From contig JAFDVI010000022.1 in NCBI GenBank assembly GCA_018269055.1, forward strand, positions 62,001 through 126,000: 64,000 bases of DNA, read 5' to 3'. The stretch's first letter is position 1. Each line of letters begins with the position of its first letter. A program made the position numbers and the translations under genes. This stretch comes from Acidobacteriota bacterium. Its GTDB lineage: Bacteria > Acidobacteriota > Blastocatellia > RBC074. A model generated the notes under the pieces. That model had not been told where the DNA came from and did not search any database. It saw nothing but the letters and a program-made list of their open reading frames with translations. Shown here in pieces: positions 55,210 through 64,000 of this stretch.

Positions 55210-55377
55210 ATGGAAGCCCCGGTAAACGCACCAAACGAATTTCCAGACAAGCCCAAAGGTCAGAACTGGCTTCTTTCCTGGCTGAAACGGCTTGGCTTGG
55301 CCGGGATCCTGTTTTTCCTGTTCAAAGGATTGTTATGGGTGCTTATCCCGGTTTTGGTGGCCAAAGGTTGTTTGTGA
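55210..55377 (+). CDS. Small single-helix membrane protein, 55 aa
   Basis: The frame from ATG 55210 encodes 55 residues: a polar N-terminus (PNEFPDKPKGQNW) and one long hydrophobic helix (LGLAGILFFLFKGLLWVLIP) ending LVAKGCL. It begins 4 bases after the VOC gene stop, so it can be translated by coupling, though no own ribosome site is seen. Small membrane proteins of this shape are common but I cannot assign a function. Its end overlaps the converging methyltransferase gene by 45 bases. Confidence 0.6.
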   Translation: MEAPVNAPNEFPDKPKGQNWLLSWLKRLGLAGILFFLFKGLLWVLIPVLVAKGCL

Positions 55378-56027
55378 TTTCAGTAATTCAATAGATGGCT
55401 TTTGAGTAAAGAGGTACGCTCGACGGCTTTGATGCTCGACATCAGGGTATGGATCGCGTTCGATTACTTCCAGAAGGTCGAATCCGGCTTTTTGCAGATA
55501 ACCTTTCATCTCTTCGGTTTCATAAAAGATGAATTCCAGGTGGACAGGTTTTTCCCACCATTGCTCCAACTGCACAATCTGATTTCCGATGTGGAAGGTG
55601 AGTAACAGAACGCCTTGCGGGCGCAAGACGCGTTTGATTTCTCTCAACGCGTCAATGACCGAGGATTTTGGAATGTGAATGATCGAATAAAACGCCGCGG
55701 TGCCGCCGTAGAAACTCTCTGCAACGTTCGTCAGCGCCAGCATATTTCCTTGTTGGAATGGAATATCGGGATTCAGACGTTGCGCTTGGCGCACCATTTG
55801 CGCTGACAGATCAATTCCGCAGGCGTTGGCTCCGATGGATCGCAAATAGTGTGCGACTTGTCCGGGGCCGCATCCCAAATCGCATCCTGATTCCCAACCC
55901 GTTCCGCCAACCATTCCAGCATCTTCCGATCAAAGGGTTTGCGATCCAGTTCATCGAAGAAATGGCTGGCATATTGTTCCGCCACCGGATCGTAATCGGC
56001 TGCCAGGCTTGGTGCGAGATGCTTCAT
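55333..56027 (-). pseudogene. Class I SAM methyltransferase with a frameshift
   Basis: Two minus-strand frames together make one methyltransferase. The first (from ATG 56027) reads YDPVAEQYASHFFDELDRKP...MLEWLAERVGNQ, a normal N-terminus; the second continues GCDLGCGPGQVAHYLRSIGA (the SAM motif I) through AAFYSIIHIP and REIKRVLRPQGVLLLTFH. The join lies near 55880-55892, and adding one G to a GG run (CAGGATGC) would restore a continuous protein of about 231 aa. This could be a true mutation, a sequencing error or programmed shifting, with the first two most likely. It is antiparallel to the small membrane ORF and follows the sdhB stop. Confidence 0.8.
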
Positions 56028-56039
56028 TGGTCAAAACAG

Positions 56040-56792
56040 CTAACTCAGCTTGCTTTGCAGCACAGCCTTCAAATACAGCCGGTTCATTCGGGCGATATTA
56101 TCCAGCGTGATTTCCTTCGGACAAGCGGCTTCGCAGGAACCGATATTGGTGCAGTTGCCGAAGCCTTCTGCGTCCATCTGATCAACCATGTTCAAAACGC
56201 GTCGTGCATCTTCCACTTTGCCTTGTGGCAACAGGCTGAGATGGGAAATCTTCGCGGAAACGAACAACATCGCCGAACCGTTTTTGCAGGCAGCTACACA
56301 AGCTCCGCAGCCGATGCAGGCGGCGGCGTCAAACGCCTTGTCCGCATCGTCTTTGGGAATGGGAATCGCGTTGCCGTCGGGCGCTCCGCCGGTCGAAACT
56401 GAAACATATCCGCCCGATTGGATGATTCGGTCAAATGCCGTGCGATCCACAACCAAATCCTTGATAACCGGAAAGGCCGACGCGCGCCACGGTTCGATGG
56501 TGATGGTGTCGCCGTCTTTGAACGAGCGCATATGTAACTGACAGGTTGTCGTTGCCTTGTGCGGACCGTGGGGAATTCCATTGATGACCAGACTGCACAT
56601 GCCGCAAATGCCTTCGCGGCAATCATGATCAAAAGCGATTTGCTCTTCGCCTCGTCCGATCAATTCTTCGTTGATCACGTCCAACATTTCCAGAAACGAC
56701 ATATCCGGGCTGACGTCCTTGGCTTTGTAAGTAACGAATTGCCCGCCGGTAGATGAATTCTTTTGTCGCCAGACACGAAGTGTCAGGTTCAT
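56040..56792 (-). CDS. sdhB: Succinate dehydrogenase iron-sulfur subunit
   Basis: The 250-aa protein has all three cluster motifs of SdhB: 2Fe-2S ([16 protein letters not shown] plus the later TTC), 4Fe-4S ([11 protein letters not shown]) and 3Fe-4S ([13 protein letters not shown]). It passes electrons from flavin in SdhA to the membrane quinone site. The style (short, [15 protein letters not shown]) is that of B. subtilis and Bacteroidetes-type enzymes, not of the FrdB at 61.6 kb. It is last in sdhC-sdhA-sdhB, separated from sdhA by a palindrome-rich 93-base gap. Confidence 0.96.
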   Translation of the reverse strand: MNLTLRVWRQKNSSTGGQFVTYKAKDVSPDMSFLEMLDVINEELIGRGEEQIAFDHDCREGICGMCSLVINGIPHGPHKATTTCQLHMRSFKDGDTITIEPWRASAFPVIKDLVVDRTAFDRIIQSGGYVSVSTGGAPDGNAIPIPKDDADKAFDAAACIGCGACVAACKNGSAMLFVSAKISHLSLLPQGKVEDARRVLNMVDQMDAEGFGNCTNIGSCEAACPKEITLDNIARMNRLYLKAVLQSKLS

Positions 56793-56817
56793 TGCTCAAA
56801 GCTCCACTTGGAAGTTT

Positions 56818-56877
56818 AGAGTGCCGGCTTTAGCCGGAAGCGGCCTTTGGCCGCCAGCCGCCTAAAGGCAGTACTCT
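56818..56877 (-). repeat. Palindrome cluster between sdhA and sdhB
   Basis: CCGGCT-TT-AGCCGG (56824-56837) and GCGGCC-TTT-GGCCGC (56840-56854) are perfect stems, enclosed by imperfect arms AGAGTGCC.../...GTACTCT. It fills most of the gap between sdhA and sdhB and could stabilise or process the operon mRNA. Confidence 0.7.
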
Positions 56878-56885
56878 GAATACGG

Positions 56886-58808
56886 TTACTTGTAGCTGCG
56901 CTGGGTCATGTGGACTTCTTCATACGCCAGCGATTCTTTGTGAAGTTCCGGGAATTGATCCACGCCTTTGAATTCCCAGGCCGCGACATAGGCGTATTTG
57001 TCATCCTGTCGCAGGGCTTCGCCATCCTCGGTTTGATACTCTTCGCGGAAATGCCCGCCACAGGATTCTTCGCGTTGCAGCGCGTCGTATGCCAGCAACT
57101 CCGCAAATTCCAGAAAGTCCGCGACGCGACCGGCGTATTCCAGCGCTGGGTTTAGCTCATCTGCGCTGCCCAGCACATTGACGTTTTCCCAGAACTCTGC
57201 GCGGATTGCTGGAATGCGTTCAAGAGCATGTTTCAGGCTGGCTTCGGTTCGAGCCATCCCGACATTGTCCCACATCAGTTTGCCAAGCTCGCGGTGGAAA
57301 TCCGTCACTGTGCGTTTGCCTTTGATCGAAAGCAGGCGACGAGTTCGCGCTTGAACTTCCTCGAGCGCTTTCTTGAATTCCGGATGATCAGCGGACGGAG
57401 CGCCGCCTTTGCCGCTGGCGAAATATCCACCGATGGTTTGCGGCAAGACGAAATACCCATCAGCCAAACCCTGCATCAACGCCGACGCGCCCAAGCGATT
57501 CGCCCCGTGGTCGGAAAAGTTCGCTTCGCCGATGACGAACAACCCCTGCACATTGCTCATCAATTCGTAATCCACCCACAATCCGCCCATTGTGTAATGG
57601 ATCGCCGGGTAAATTCGCATCGGTTGCTGATAAGCGTTTTCGCCGGTGATGCGTTCGTACATGTCGAACAGGTTGCCGTACCGTTCACGGATTTTGTCTT
57701 CCCCTAACCGTTTGATCGAAGCCGAAAAATCCAGGTACACGCCGCGACCGCCCGGCCCAACGCCGCGTCCTTCATCGCAAACCTGTTTGGCCGCGCGCGA
57801 TGCAATGTCGCGCGGTGCTAAATTGCCGTAACTCGGATATTTGCGTTCCAGATAATAATCGCGGTCAGAATCTGGAATGGTAGCAGGCGGCTTGCCCAGG
57901 TCGCCCACTTTTTTCGGAACCCAGACGCGCCCGTCGTTGCGCAAGCTTTCAGACATCAATGTCAGTTTCGACTGATGGTCTCCGCTGACAGGAATGCATG
58001 TCGGATGGATTTGCGTGTAACAGGGATTGGCAAACAGCGCGCCTTTTTTGTGCGCGCGCCAGGTTGCCGTCACGTTGCAGCCTTTGGCATTCGTTGAAAG
58101 ATAAAACACATTGCCATACCCGCCCGACGCCAGCACGACCGCGTTTGCGATATGAACTTCGATTTTTCCAGTAACCAAATCACGAGTAATGATGCCTTTG
58201 GCGTGGCCGTCCACCAGGACAATGTCCAACATCTCCGTTCGCGAGTACATTGCGACGGTTCCCAAATGGATTTGCCGCGCCAGCGCCTGATAAGCTCCAA
58301 TCAACAACTGCTGGCCTGTCTGCCCGCGAGCATAAAACGTTCTGGAAACCTGCGCGCCGCCGAAGCTGCGGTTGCCCAATAAACCGCCGTATTCGCGAGC
58401 GAAAGGAACGCCCTGCGCTACGCACTGGTCAATGATGTTGACGGAAACTTCGGCCAGTCGGTGAACGTTGGCTTCGCGGGCGCGGAAATCACCGCCTTTG
58501 ATGGTGTCGTAAAACAACCGGTACACGCTGTCGCCGTCGTTGCGGTAATTTTTCGCGGCGTTGATGCCGCCTTGCGCTGCAATGGAATGCGCGCGGCGCG
58601 GGCTGTCCTGAAAGCAAAACGCTTTGACGTTGTAGCCCAGTTCGCCCAGCGTTGCCGCTGCGGAAGCGCCAGCCAAGCCGGTTCCAACCACTATGACAGT
58701 AAATTTGCGTTTGTTGGCCGGATTGACCAACTTCATTTCCTGCCGATATTTCGTCCATTTCGAACCAACCGGCCCGGAGGGAATTTTAGAATCGAGTTTG
58801 ATGCTCAT
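56886..58808 (-). CDS. sdhA: Succinate dehydrogenase flavoprotein subunit
   Basis: The 640-aa protein has the FAD fold [19 protein letters not shown], the flavin-linking His in [17 protein letters not shown], the active-site segments HPTCIPV and [12 protein letters not shown], and [17 protein letters not shown] near the end. These are SdhA motifs of the type B (menaquinone, B. subtilis-like) enzymes. With SdhC (di-haem) and SdhB it oxidises succinate to fumarate in the cytoplasmic membrane. It starts 10 bases after the sdhC stop and is in the same operon. Confidence 0.97.
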   Translation of the reverse strand: MSIKLDSKIPSGPVGSKWTKYRQEMKLVNPANKRKFTVIVVGTGLAGASAAATLGELGYNVKAFCFQDSPRRAHSIAAQGGINAAKNYRNDGDSVYRLFYDTIKGGDFRAREANVHRLAEVSVNIIDQCVAQGVPFAREYGGLLGNRSFGGAQVSRTFYARGQTGQQLLIGAYQALARQIHLGTVAMYSRTEMLDIVLVDGHAKGIITRDLVTGKIEVHIANAVVLASGGYGNVFYLSTNAKGCNVTATWRAHKKGALFANPCYTQIHPTCIPVSGDHQSKLTLMSESLRNDGRVWVPKKVGDLGKPPATIPDSDRDYYLERKYPSYGNLAPRDIASRAAKQVCDEGRGVGPGGRGVYLDFSASIKRLGEDKIRERYGNLFDMYERITGENAYQQPMRIYPAIHYTMGGLWVDYELMSNVQGLFVIGEANFSDHGANRLGASALMQGLADGYFVLPQTIGGYFASGKGGAPSADHPEFKKALEEVQARTRRLLSIKGKRTVTDFHRELGKLMWDNVGMARTEASLKHALERIPAIRAEFWENVNVLGSADELNPALEYAGRVADFLEFAELLAYDALQREESCGGHFREEYQTEDGEALRQDDKYAYVAAWEFKGVDQFPELHKESLAYEEVHMTQRSYK

Positions 58809-58817
58809 AATTTTCGT

Positions 58818-59531
58818 TTATTTCACCAGACCTGAGATCACTGCGATAGGAATCGAACAGAACCCGACAAAGAGCACAATGGCCGCAATCAGCGCGATCT
58901 TTTTCAAGTTGCCTTCAATTTTCTTACTTCGCAATCCCAGCGACTGAAGCGTGCTGGCAACGCCGTGACTGAGATGCAGGCAGAGTAAGGCCACAGAGAC
59001 AACGTAAAAGACTGTGACAATCGGATTTCGAAAGCCAGTGATGATCATCGTTCGGACATCGTGGCGATTGGCCGGGTCTCTTAAAGCGAGATAGTTCGGA
59101 TCCACCCAGCCAATGGTGAAGTGCGCCAGATGGAAGACGACAAACACAAAGACAATCAACCCGCTGATGATGATCGTACGATTTGCCAGCGTCGAAGAGA
59201 GTACTTTGTTTCCGGCATTGGCAATGGGTTTTGCGCGCCGATTCGCCAGATGCAATTGAACGCCTGCGACGAGATGCAGAATGACCGATACCAGCAAGGT
59301 CAAACGCACACCCCACAGCAACGGCAAATTGGATTTCAGCGATTGCGCATATTCATTAATTTGAGTCGGCCCTGCGAAGACTTGTAGATTGCCGAGCATG
59401 TGGCCGATGACGAAACCGAAAAGAATAAGGCCGGTGATCGCCATGACGTATTTTTTGCCGAGTGAGGACCGCCATAATCGCAAGAGCAAACCGGCAGTCG
59501 TGGGTCGCAGACTTTGGACAGAAGCTGCCAT
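58818..59531 (-). CDS. sdhC: Succinate dehydrogenase cytochrome b558-type subunit
   Basis: The 237-aa protein has five membrane helices, with conserved histidines suited for two haems (IGHMLGNL, ILHLVAGVQLHLA, FHLAHFTIGW, HLSHGVASTLQSLG). This is the single di-haem anchor of B. subtilis/Wolinella-type succinate:quinone oxidoreductases, so no separate SdhD is expected. It anchors SdhA and SdhB and reduces the quinone. It is the first gene of the operon, with GGAG upstream of the ATG, and faces frdABCD across a 295-base region. Confidence 0.95.
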   Translation of the reverse strand: MAASVQSLRPTTAGLLLRLWRSSLGKKYVMAITGLILFGFVIGHMLGNLQVFAGPTQINEYAQSLKSNLPLLWGVRLTLLVSVILHLVAGVQLHLANRRAKPIANAGNKVLSSTLANRTIIISGLIVFVFVVFHLAHFTIGWVDPNYLALRDPANRHDVRTMIITGFRNPIVTVFYVVSVALLCLHLSHGVASTLQSLGLRSKKIEGNLKKIALIAAIVLFVGFCSIPIAVISGLVK

Positions 59532-59601
59532 TTAGTCTCCATTCGTTTTACAATTTTTCTGGGTGTAATGCTTTGCGTTAAGGGAATAATAAATAGCAGT
59601 C

Positions 59602-59617
59602 TTACACAAAGATGTAA
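59602..59617. promoter_or_regulatory. Palindrome TTACA-N6-TGTAA in the sdh-frd divergent region
   Basis: A 5+5 base inverted repeat lies 71 bases upstream of sdhC and 210 bases upstream of frdA, in the 295-base shared control region (59532-59826). It is a candidate regulator site for choosing between the operons. A TTGACA word at 59792 precedes frdA but has no good partner -10. The regulator is unknown. Confidence 0.35.
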
Positions 59618-59826
59618 AATGCGAGGTACTAAATTGCAATCAGAAATTTGTTTGAGTTTTGCGATTGCCGATGGTAGGCTGCGCCCCGTTATCGAATCTG
59701 AATTCTTTCGTTCCATTCTTTCTTTTCGTTATATCTTGTATTCAATGCAGCCTTGGAGCATAGCCGTCTGCTCCGGGCATTCATCATTACTTTGACACTA
59801 CTTCGACAGTTTCAGGTGATAAGTAT

Positions 59827-61569
59827 ATGGACATCTCTTCTCACGATGTTCTCCTGGTTGGCGGCGGCGGCGCGGGCTTACGAGCCGCCATCGCTGTTTC
59901 TGAGTTCAATCCAAAACTAAGCGTCGCTGTTGTTTCGAAGGTCTACCCCATGCGAAGTCACACGGTTTCCGCCGAAGGTGGAGCCGCTGGTGTAATCAAG
60001 CCGGGCGACTCATTGGACGAACATGCCTACGACACCATTTCCGGTGGCGATTGGATGAGCGATCAAGACGCCGTCGAAGCCTTCGTCCAGGAAGCTCCGC
60101 CGGAATTGCTGCAATTGGAACACTGGGGCTGTCCGTGGAATCGTGAACCAGACGGCCGCGTTGCCGTCCGGCCATTCGGCGGTATGAAAAAAGAGCGCAC
60201 ATGGTTTGCCGCCGACAAAACCGGTTTCCACATGCTTCACACGCTCTTCCAGACCTCGCTCAAATACGATCCAATCAAGCGTTACGATGAATGGTTTGTG
60301 ACCAAGCTGCTGGTGGACGATGGCCGCGTGCAGGGAGTGGTTGCCATCGAGTTGATGAGTGGCAAGCTGCAGGCCATCCTGGCCAAAGCCGTTATCATCT
60401 GTACGGGCGGCGCGGGCAAAGTCTTTCCCTTTACGACCAATGCCAATATCAAATGCGGTGACGGCATGTCGCTGGCCTTCCGCGCGGGCGTGCCGCTGAA
60501 GGACATGGAGTTCATCCAGTACCATCCCACTGGGCTGCCCTTCACTGGCATCCTGATCACCGAAGCTGCGCGTGCCGAAGGCGGCTATCTGGTCAACAAA
60601 GATGGCTATCGCTATTTGCAGGATTACGATCTGGGCAAGCCAACGAAGGAGCCTGTGCTGCGTTCGATGGAATTGGGGCCGCGCGACCGGTTGTCGCAAG
60701 CCTTCGTCAAAGAGTTTGAGAGAGGCCGTACGATTGAAACGCCTTACGGCCACATCGTTCATCTGGACGTTCGCCACCTGGGCGAAAAGAAAATCAACGC
60801 GAAGATTCCCTTTGTCCGCGAACTGTGCCTGAAATATCAGGGCATTGATCCGGTCAAAGAGATGATCCCGGTACGTCCTGTCGTGCATTACGTGATGGGC
60901 GGCGTCCACACCGACATCAACGCCGCCACGCCGATCAAAGGATTATATGCCGCCGGCGAAGCCGCTTGCGTCAGCATCAACGGCGCAAACCGGCTGGGGT
61001 CGAATTCTTTGACCGAGTTGCTTGTCTTCGGCGCTCGCGCCGGCAAAGCCGCAGCCGAATTCGCTTCCGGCCATCCGGAGCCAGGCAGCCAGATCGTGGC
61101 ACAGGCATTGGACGAAACACGCCGCGTCGAATCACAATACCTGAACAAAACCGGCGGGCGCGAGCGCATCGCCACCATCCGCGAAGAAATGCAAAAAGCC
61201 ATGGAAGACGGCGCAGGCATCTACCGTACACAGAATTCGCTGGCCGCCGCAGCCAGCAAGATCGCCGAATTGCAGGAACGATTCCGCGATATCGCCATCG
61301 AAGATCACAGCCACACCTTCAATACAGAACTGACAGCAGCGCTGGAACTTTCTTATATGCTTGACGTGGCCGGGGCAATGATTCAGTCGGCGCTTCACCG
61401 CCAGGAATCGCGCGGCTCACACCAGCGAACGGATTTCCCCAAACGCGACGACGAAAAGTATCTGGCGCATTCGCTGGCGTATCGAAATGAAGATGGTTCG
61501 ACGCGGATTGAGTATTTGCCGGTAACGATCACGCGCTGGCCGCCAGGCGAGCGCGTATATGGCAGATAA
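59827..61569 (+). CDS. frdA: Fumarate reductase flavoprotein subunit
   Basis: The 580-aa protein resembles E. coli FrdA along its length: [19 protein letters not shown], the flavin-linking His in [60 protein letters not shown] and [17 protein letters not shown]. It reduces fumarate to succinate as terminal acceptor under low oxygen, with FrdB and the FrdC/FrdD anchors downstream. The ribosome site is weak (AGGTGATA). Four-gene order supports fumarate reductase over succinate dehydrogenase. Confidence 0.93.
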   Translation: MDISSHDVLLVGGGGAGLRAAIAVSEFNPKLSVAVVSKVYPMRSHTVSAEGGAAGVIKPGDSLDEHAYDTISGGDWMSDQDAVEAFVQEAPPELLQLEHWGCPWNREPDGRVAVRPFGGMKKERTWFAADKTGFHMLHTLFQTSLKYDPIKRYDEWFVTKLLVDDGRVQGVVAIELMSGKLQAILAKAVIICTGGAGKVFPFTTNANIKCGDGMSLAFRAGVPLKDMEFIQYHPTGLPFTGILITEAARAEGGYLVNKDGYRYLQDYDLGKPTKEPVLRSMELGPRDRLSQAFVKEFERGRTIETPYGHIVHLDVRHLGEKKINAKIPFVRELCLKYQGIDPVKEMIPVRPVVHYVMGGVHTDINAATPIKGLYAAGEAACVSINGANRLGSNSLTELLVFGARAGKAAAEFASGHPEPGSQIVAQALDETRRVESQYLNKTGGRERIATIREEMQKAMEDGAGIYRTQNSLAAAASKIAELQERFRDIAIEDHSHTFNTELTAALELSYMLDVAGAMIQSALHRQESRGSHQRTDFPKRDDEKYLAHSLAYRNEDGSTRIEYLPVTITRWPPGERVYGR

Positions 61570-61624
61570 GTCGCAATCCTTCTATTTTTTGAAGCTCAAC
61601 AAATAGAACAAGAGGTTTTCAAAT

Positions 61625-62377
61625 ATGGCCGAAACAATTAGGCTTGATGTCGCCCGTTATCGTCCTGAACAAGAAGGCGAGCCGACGTTCCAAAGCTATG
61701 AAGTGCCTTTGCGCAAGGAGTGGGTTGTCCTTGATGCGCTGAACCACATCAAGGACAAGGTTGACGGATCGCTTTCATATCGCTGGTCTTGCCGCATGGG
61801 TGTGTGCGGCAGTTGCGGGATGATGGTCAATGGCGAGCCGAAGCTGACCTGCGCCACCTTCCTGACGCATTACGCGCCGGGACCGATCAAGGTCGAACCC
61901 TTGCGATATTTTCCGATTGTGCGTGATCTGGTTGTCGAAATCACCGACTTCATGGCCAAGCTCAAAAGCGTCAAGCCGTGGATTGTGCGCGAAGATGAGA
62001 AACTTGTTTCGGAAGGCGAGTATCTGCAAACACCGGCGCAATTGGATCAATTCAAACAATTCAGCATGTGCATCAACTGTCTGTGTTGTTATGCTGCGTG
62101 CCCAGTGGTTGGCTTGGATCAGCACTTCATTGGGCCTGCGGCCATTGCGCTGGCGCAGCGGTACAATCTGGATTCGCGCGATCAGGGGAACGAAGAGCGC
62201 CTGGACATGCTCTCTCAGCACGAAGGCATTTGGGGTTGCACTTTCAACGGCGAATGCTCGAAAGCATGTCCAAAGAACGTTGACCCGGCGGGCGCGATTC
62301 AGCAATACAAGATCAAGGCCGTGACAGAATGGTTTAAGTCCGTGTTGATGCCCTGGGGCAAGGGAGGCACGAAATGA
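61625..62377 (+). CDS. frdB: Fumarate reductase iron-sulfur subunit
   Basis: The 250-aa protein has the FrdB cluster motifs: 2Fe-2S ([16 protein letters not shown], later LTC), 4Fe-4S ([14 protein letters not shown]) and 3Fe-4S ([15 protein letters not shown]). CINCLCC with the second Cys pair is typical of FrdB. It joins FrdA to the membrane anchor. It starts 55 bases after frdA and its stop overlaps frdC (ATGA). Confidence 0.95.
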   Translation: MAETIRLDVARYRPEQEGEPTFQSYEVPLRKEWVVLDALNHIKDKVDGSLSYRWSCRMGVCGSCGMMVNGEPKLTCATFLTHYAPGPIKVEPLRYFPIVRDLVVEITDFMAKLKSVKPWIVREDEKLVSEGEYLQTPAQLDQFKQFSMCINCLCCYAACPVVGLDQHFIGPAAIALAQRYNLDSRDQGNEERLDMLSQHEGIWGCTFNGECSKACPKNVDPAGAIQQYKIKAVTEWFKSVLMPWGKGGTK

Positions 62378-62793
62378 AGCAGGCTCATGCTTATACGCTT
62401 TATCGCCCAAAATGGTATCGCAAGCGGGTTTCGACTTGGTGGTGGGCGCAACAATGGCGCTCGTTCAAATTCATCCTGCGCGAATTGAGCAGCATCGCTG
62501 TCGGATATGTTGGAGCGATGCTTTTGTGGATGATTTGGAGTTTGATCCAAGGGCCGGAAAGTTATGCGAACTTCCTGGCCTGGCTGAAGTCGCCGCTGAT
62601 CATTGTAATGAGCCTCATTGCCTTTGGCTTTGTCCTCTACCATTCGATCACGTGGTTCAATCTGGCGCCAAAGGCAATGCCGGTTCGGGTGGGTGGCAAG
62701 CGGTTGCCTGAGTGGATGGTGGCTGCGCCAAATTATGTCGCCTGGATCGTGGTTTCGGCGGTGGTCATCTGGTTTGTAATAGGAGGGAAGTGA
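62374..62793 (+). CDS. frdC: Fumarate reductase membrane anchor subunit FrdC
   Basis: The 139-aa protein has three membrane helices (about 40-62, 71-92, 118-137) and the FrdC start [18 protein letters not shown]... found in E. coli-type enzymes. With FrdD it binds menaquinol and carries no haem. Length fits the family. It overlaps frdB by 4 bases. Confidence 0.9.
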   Translation: MKQAHAYTLYRPKWYRKRVSTWWWAQQWRSFKFILRELSSIAVGYVGAMLLWMIWSLIQGPESYANFLAWLKSPLIIVMSLIAFGFVLYHSITWFNLAPKAMPVRVGGKRLPEWMVAAPNYVAWIVVSAVVIWFVIGGK

Positions 62794-62794
62794 C

Positions 62795-63148
62795 GTGGCC
62801 AAAAGATCGAATGAGCCGTTTTTGTGGTCGCTCTTTAGTTCCGGCGGAATGATCGCGGCGCTGATGTTTCCGATCCTGCTCTTTCTGTTCGGCCTGGCCT
62901 TTCCGCTGGGCTGGCTCGAAGCGCCTGGCTACGGAAGTTTACTGGCATTGGTGCGGCATCCGCTGACGCGCCTGGTGCTGTTCGGTCTTTGTTCTCTGCC
63001 GCTGTTTCACGGAGCGCACCGCTTCCGCTTTACCCTTTATGATGGACTGCAGATTAAGCATTTGAATGAATTGATTGCTGTTTTCTGTTACGGCAGTGCC
63101 ATTGCGGGAACGATTCTGGCAGCTTATCTCTTGTGGATTATTCCATAG
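62795..63148 (+). CDS. frdD: Fumarate reductase membrane anchor subunit FrdD
   Basis: The 117-aa protein starts with GTG one base after the frdC stop. It has three helices (about 14-37, 55-75, 93-115), KRSNEPFLWSLFSSGGM and HGAHRFRFTLYDGLQ, matching FrdD in length and pattern; His in LFHGAHR is the conserved quinone-site region. It completes the four-subunit fumarate reductase. Confidence 0.9.
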   Translation: MAKRSNEPFLWSLFSSGGMIAALMFPILLFLFGLAFPLGWLEAPGYGSLLALVRHPLTRLVLFGLCSLPLFHGAHRFRFTLYDGLQIKHLNELIAVFCYGSAIAGTILAAYLLWIIP

Positions 63149-63207
63149 CGCGTCGTAACCGGAAGTGAAGAACCGAGGCCAAGAGGAATTTCAGCAAAGG
63201 AAGCATT

Positions 63208-63705
63208 ATGTTCGACCTGAAAAAAATTCATCCGGATGCCATACCGCAGGCTCTTGAAAGAGCGCACTTTTATCGCCTGCTCAATGAACCGGGAGCAGCG
63301 GAGAGCATCTGTCTGGACGTGCTGGAAATTGAGCCGGAAAATCAGCAGGCGCTGCTCACGCTGCTGACTGCGATTACCGACCGGTTCAACAAAAGCTATG
63401 CGGTTGGCGCAACCCAGGCAAAAGACGTTTTGCCGCGAATTAAGGATGAATATCAGCGCGCCTATTACGCAGGATTGATTTGTGAACGGCAGGGGAAAGC
63501 GCGACTACAGCAAGGCGGTCCGGGCTCAAGTCACGACGCTTATGAATATCTTCGCGAGGCGATGCACTATTTTGAAAAGGCCGAAGCTTGTCGCCCCGAA
63601 GGTAACGACGATTCGATTTTACGCTGGAATGCTTGCGCCCGAATCATTATGCGCAACAATTTATCGTCAAGAACTTCCGACTCTGCCGAGCCTTATCTTG
63701 AGTAA
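63208..63705 (+). CDS. TPR-like hypothetical protein
   Basis: The 165-aa protein is made of helical pairs with the TPR pattern (AHFYRLLNEPGAAESICLDVLEIEPENQQALL and YLREAMHYFEKAEACRPEGND). No catalytic motif is seen. An AAAGGAAG site precedes the ATG. It follows frdD by 59 bases on the same strand, so it may be an accessory gene of that operon, but the role is unknown. A bidirectional terminator follows. Confidence 0.8.
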   Translation: MFDLKKIHPDAIPQALERAHFYRLLNEPGAAESICLDVLEIEPENQQALLTLLTAITDRFNKSYAVGATQAKDVLPRIKDEYQRAYYAGLICERQGKARLQQGGPGSSHDAYEYLREAMHYFEKAEACRPEGNDDSILRWNACARIIMRNNLSSRTSDSAEPYLE

Positions 63706-63718
63706 TCGGCCTGATAAC

Positions 63719-63767
63719 CAAAGCGCCCTATTTTCCGTTGATTGCAACTGGAAAAGCAGGGCGTTTT
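63719..63767. terminator. Bidirectional terminator between converging genes
   Basis: Arms AAAGCGCCCTATTTTCC (63720-63736) and GGAAAAGCAGGGCGTTTT (63750-63767) pair nearly fully. They carry T-runs on both strands and lie between two converging TPR-like genes. Confidence 0.75.
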
Positions 63768-63785
63768 GATAACAAGCAGTAAAAT

Positions 63786-64000
63786 CTACTTTTTCTGTTC
63801 CTGCAGTGCGATGTTCAGATAGCGCCTGGCTTCTTCAGCCCACTTCGTGTTCGGCTCCAACCCAAGAAAACGGTTCCAGCTTTCCACCGCATTTCCCCAA
63901 GCCTGCGTGGTTTGATAAAACAGTGCCAGGTTAAAACTTGCTTCCGGAGATGTTGGATTCTTAGTGATCGCCATTCTGAAATGATTCAGGCAGTCTTCAA
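63786..64000 (-). CDS. TPR-containing protein (5' part beyond window edge)
   Basis: The last 71 codons of a minus-strand gene are visible. They read ...HFRMAITKNPTSPEASFNLALFYQ and AVESWNRFLGLEPNTKWAEEAR, two TPR units, ending LQEQKK. The frame is open to the window edge, so the ATG at 63974 is probably internal. Function cannot be assigned from the fragment. Confidence 0.8.
   Translation of the reverse strand, partial: EDCLNHFRMAITKNPTSPEASFNLALFYQTTQAWGNAVESWNRFLGLEPNTKWAEEARRYLNIALQEQKK

Noticed and set aside
59792-59818. frdA sigma70 promoter from TTGACA at 59792
   Set aside because: The spacing to the nearest -10-like word (19 or more bases) is too long and the word is weak; not listed as a promoter.

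Overview
The window (mid-50s % G+C by eye) looks like a chromosomal segment of an Acidobacteriota member, most likely class Blastocatellia or a close relative. I infer this from its gene families: transmembrane Ser/Thr kinases with PD40 propeller or TolB/TPR sensor halves, many exported hydrolases with Tat or Sec signals, HupE, and S53 peptidase. It also has B. subtilis-type SdhCAB beside E. coli-type FrdABCD, and many short palindromes between genes. No plasmid, phage or classical IS element is visible. The left and right edges cut a phospholipase D-like gene and a TPR gene.

Left third (1-14.4 kb). After a UbiB-family kinase comes an Fe-S and peroxide-defence block: a SufR-like repressor, a GxxExxY gene inside an inverted-repeat cassette, an Mrp/ApbC Fe-S carrier, an A-type Fe-S carrier, a Fur/PerR-type repressor, a rubredoxin-less rubrerythrin, an exported KatG and a lipoprotein di-haem peroxidase. 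Two near-consensus TTGACA-N17 promoters precede sufR and fur. A tight housekeeping operon follows (YgfZ-like, coiled-coil protein, rhodanese, DUF309, DUF4149, RluD-type pseudouridine synthase), then tRNA-Ile(CAU).

Middle (14.4-40.4 kb). This is mostly exported catabolic or surface enzymes: cyclophilin, amidohydrolase, prolyl iminopeptidase, MBL hydrolase, class C beta-lactamase-like hydrolase, cyclase, TIM-barrel isomerase, amine oxidase, esterase, M20 hydrolase and penicillin-acylase-like protein. Signalling genes are two large Ser/Thr kinases and a LytS/LytTR two-component pair. At 37.0 kb lies a probable selenoprotein: a peroxiredoxin whose peroxidatic position is an in-frame TGA followed by a SECIS-like hairpin.

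RiPP-like operon (40.4-45.3 kb, minus strand). A haem-oxygenase-fold di-iron oxidase-like protein, a 91-aa NHLP-type precursor-like peptide, a flavin-dependent halogenase with a PqqD-like C-terminal segment, and an S53 peptidase form one unit, bracketed by terminators. A pair of REP-like hairpins lies directly after the precursor gene. This is the best candidate for an undescribed system in the window.

Right (45.4-64 kb). A 1448-aa secreted propeller/FN3 protein with three C-terminal repeats is followed by small enzyme genes, including an M1-like aminopeptidase that has lost its zinc motif and a frameshifted methyltransferase. Then a succinate dehydrogenase operon (sdhCAB, minus) and a fumarate reductase operon (frdABCD, plus) diverge from one 295-bp control region, suggesting a switch between aerobic and fumarate respiration.
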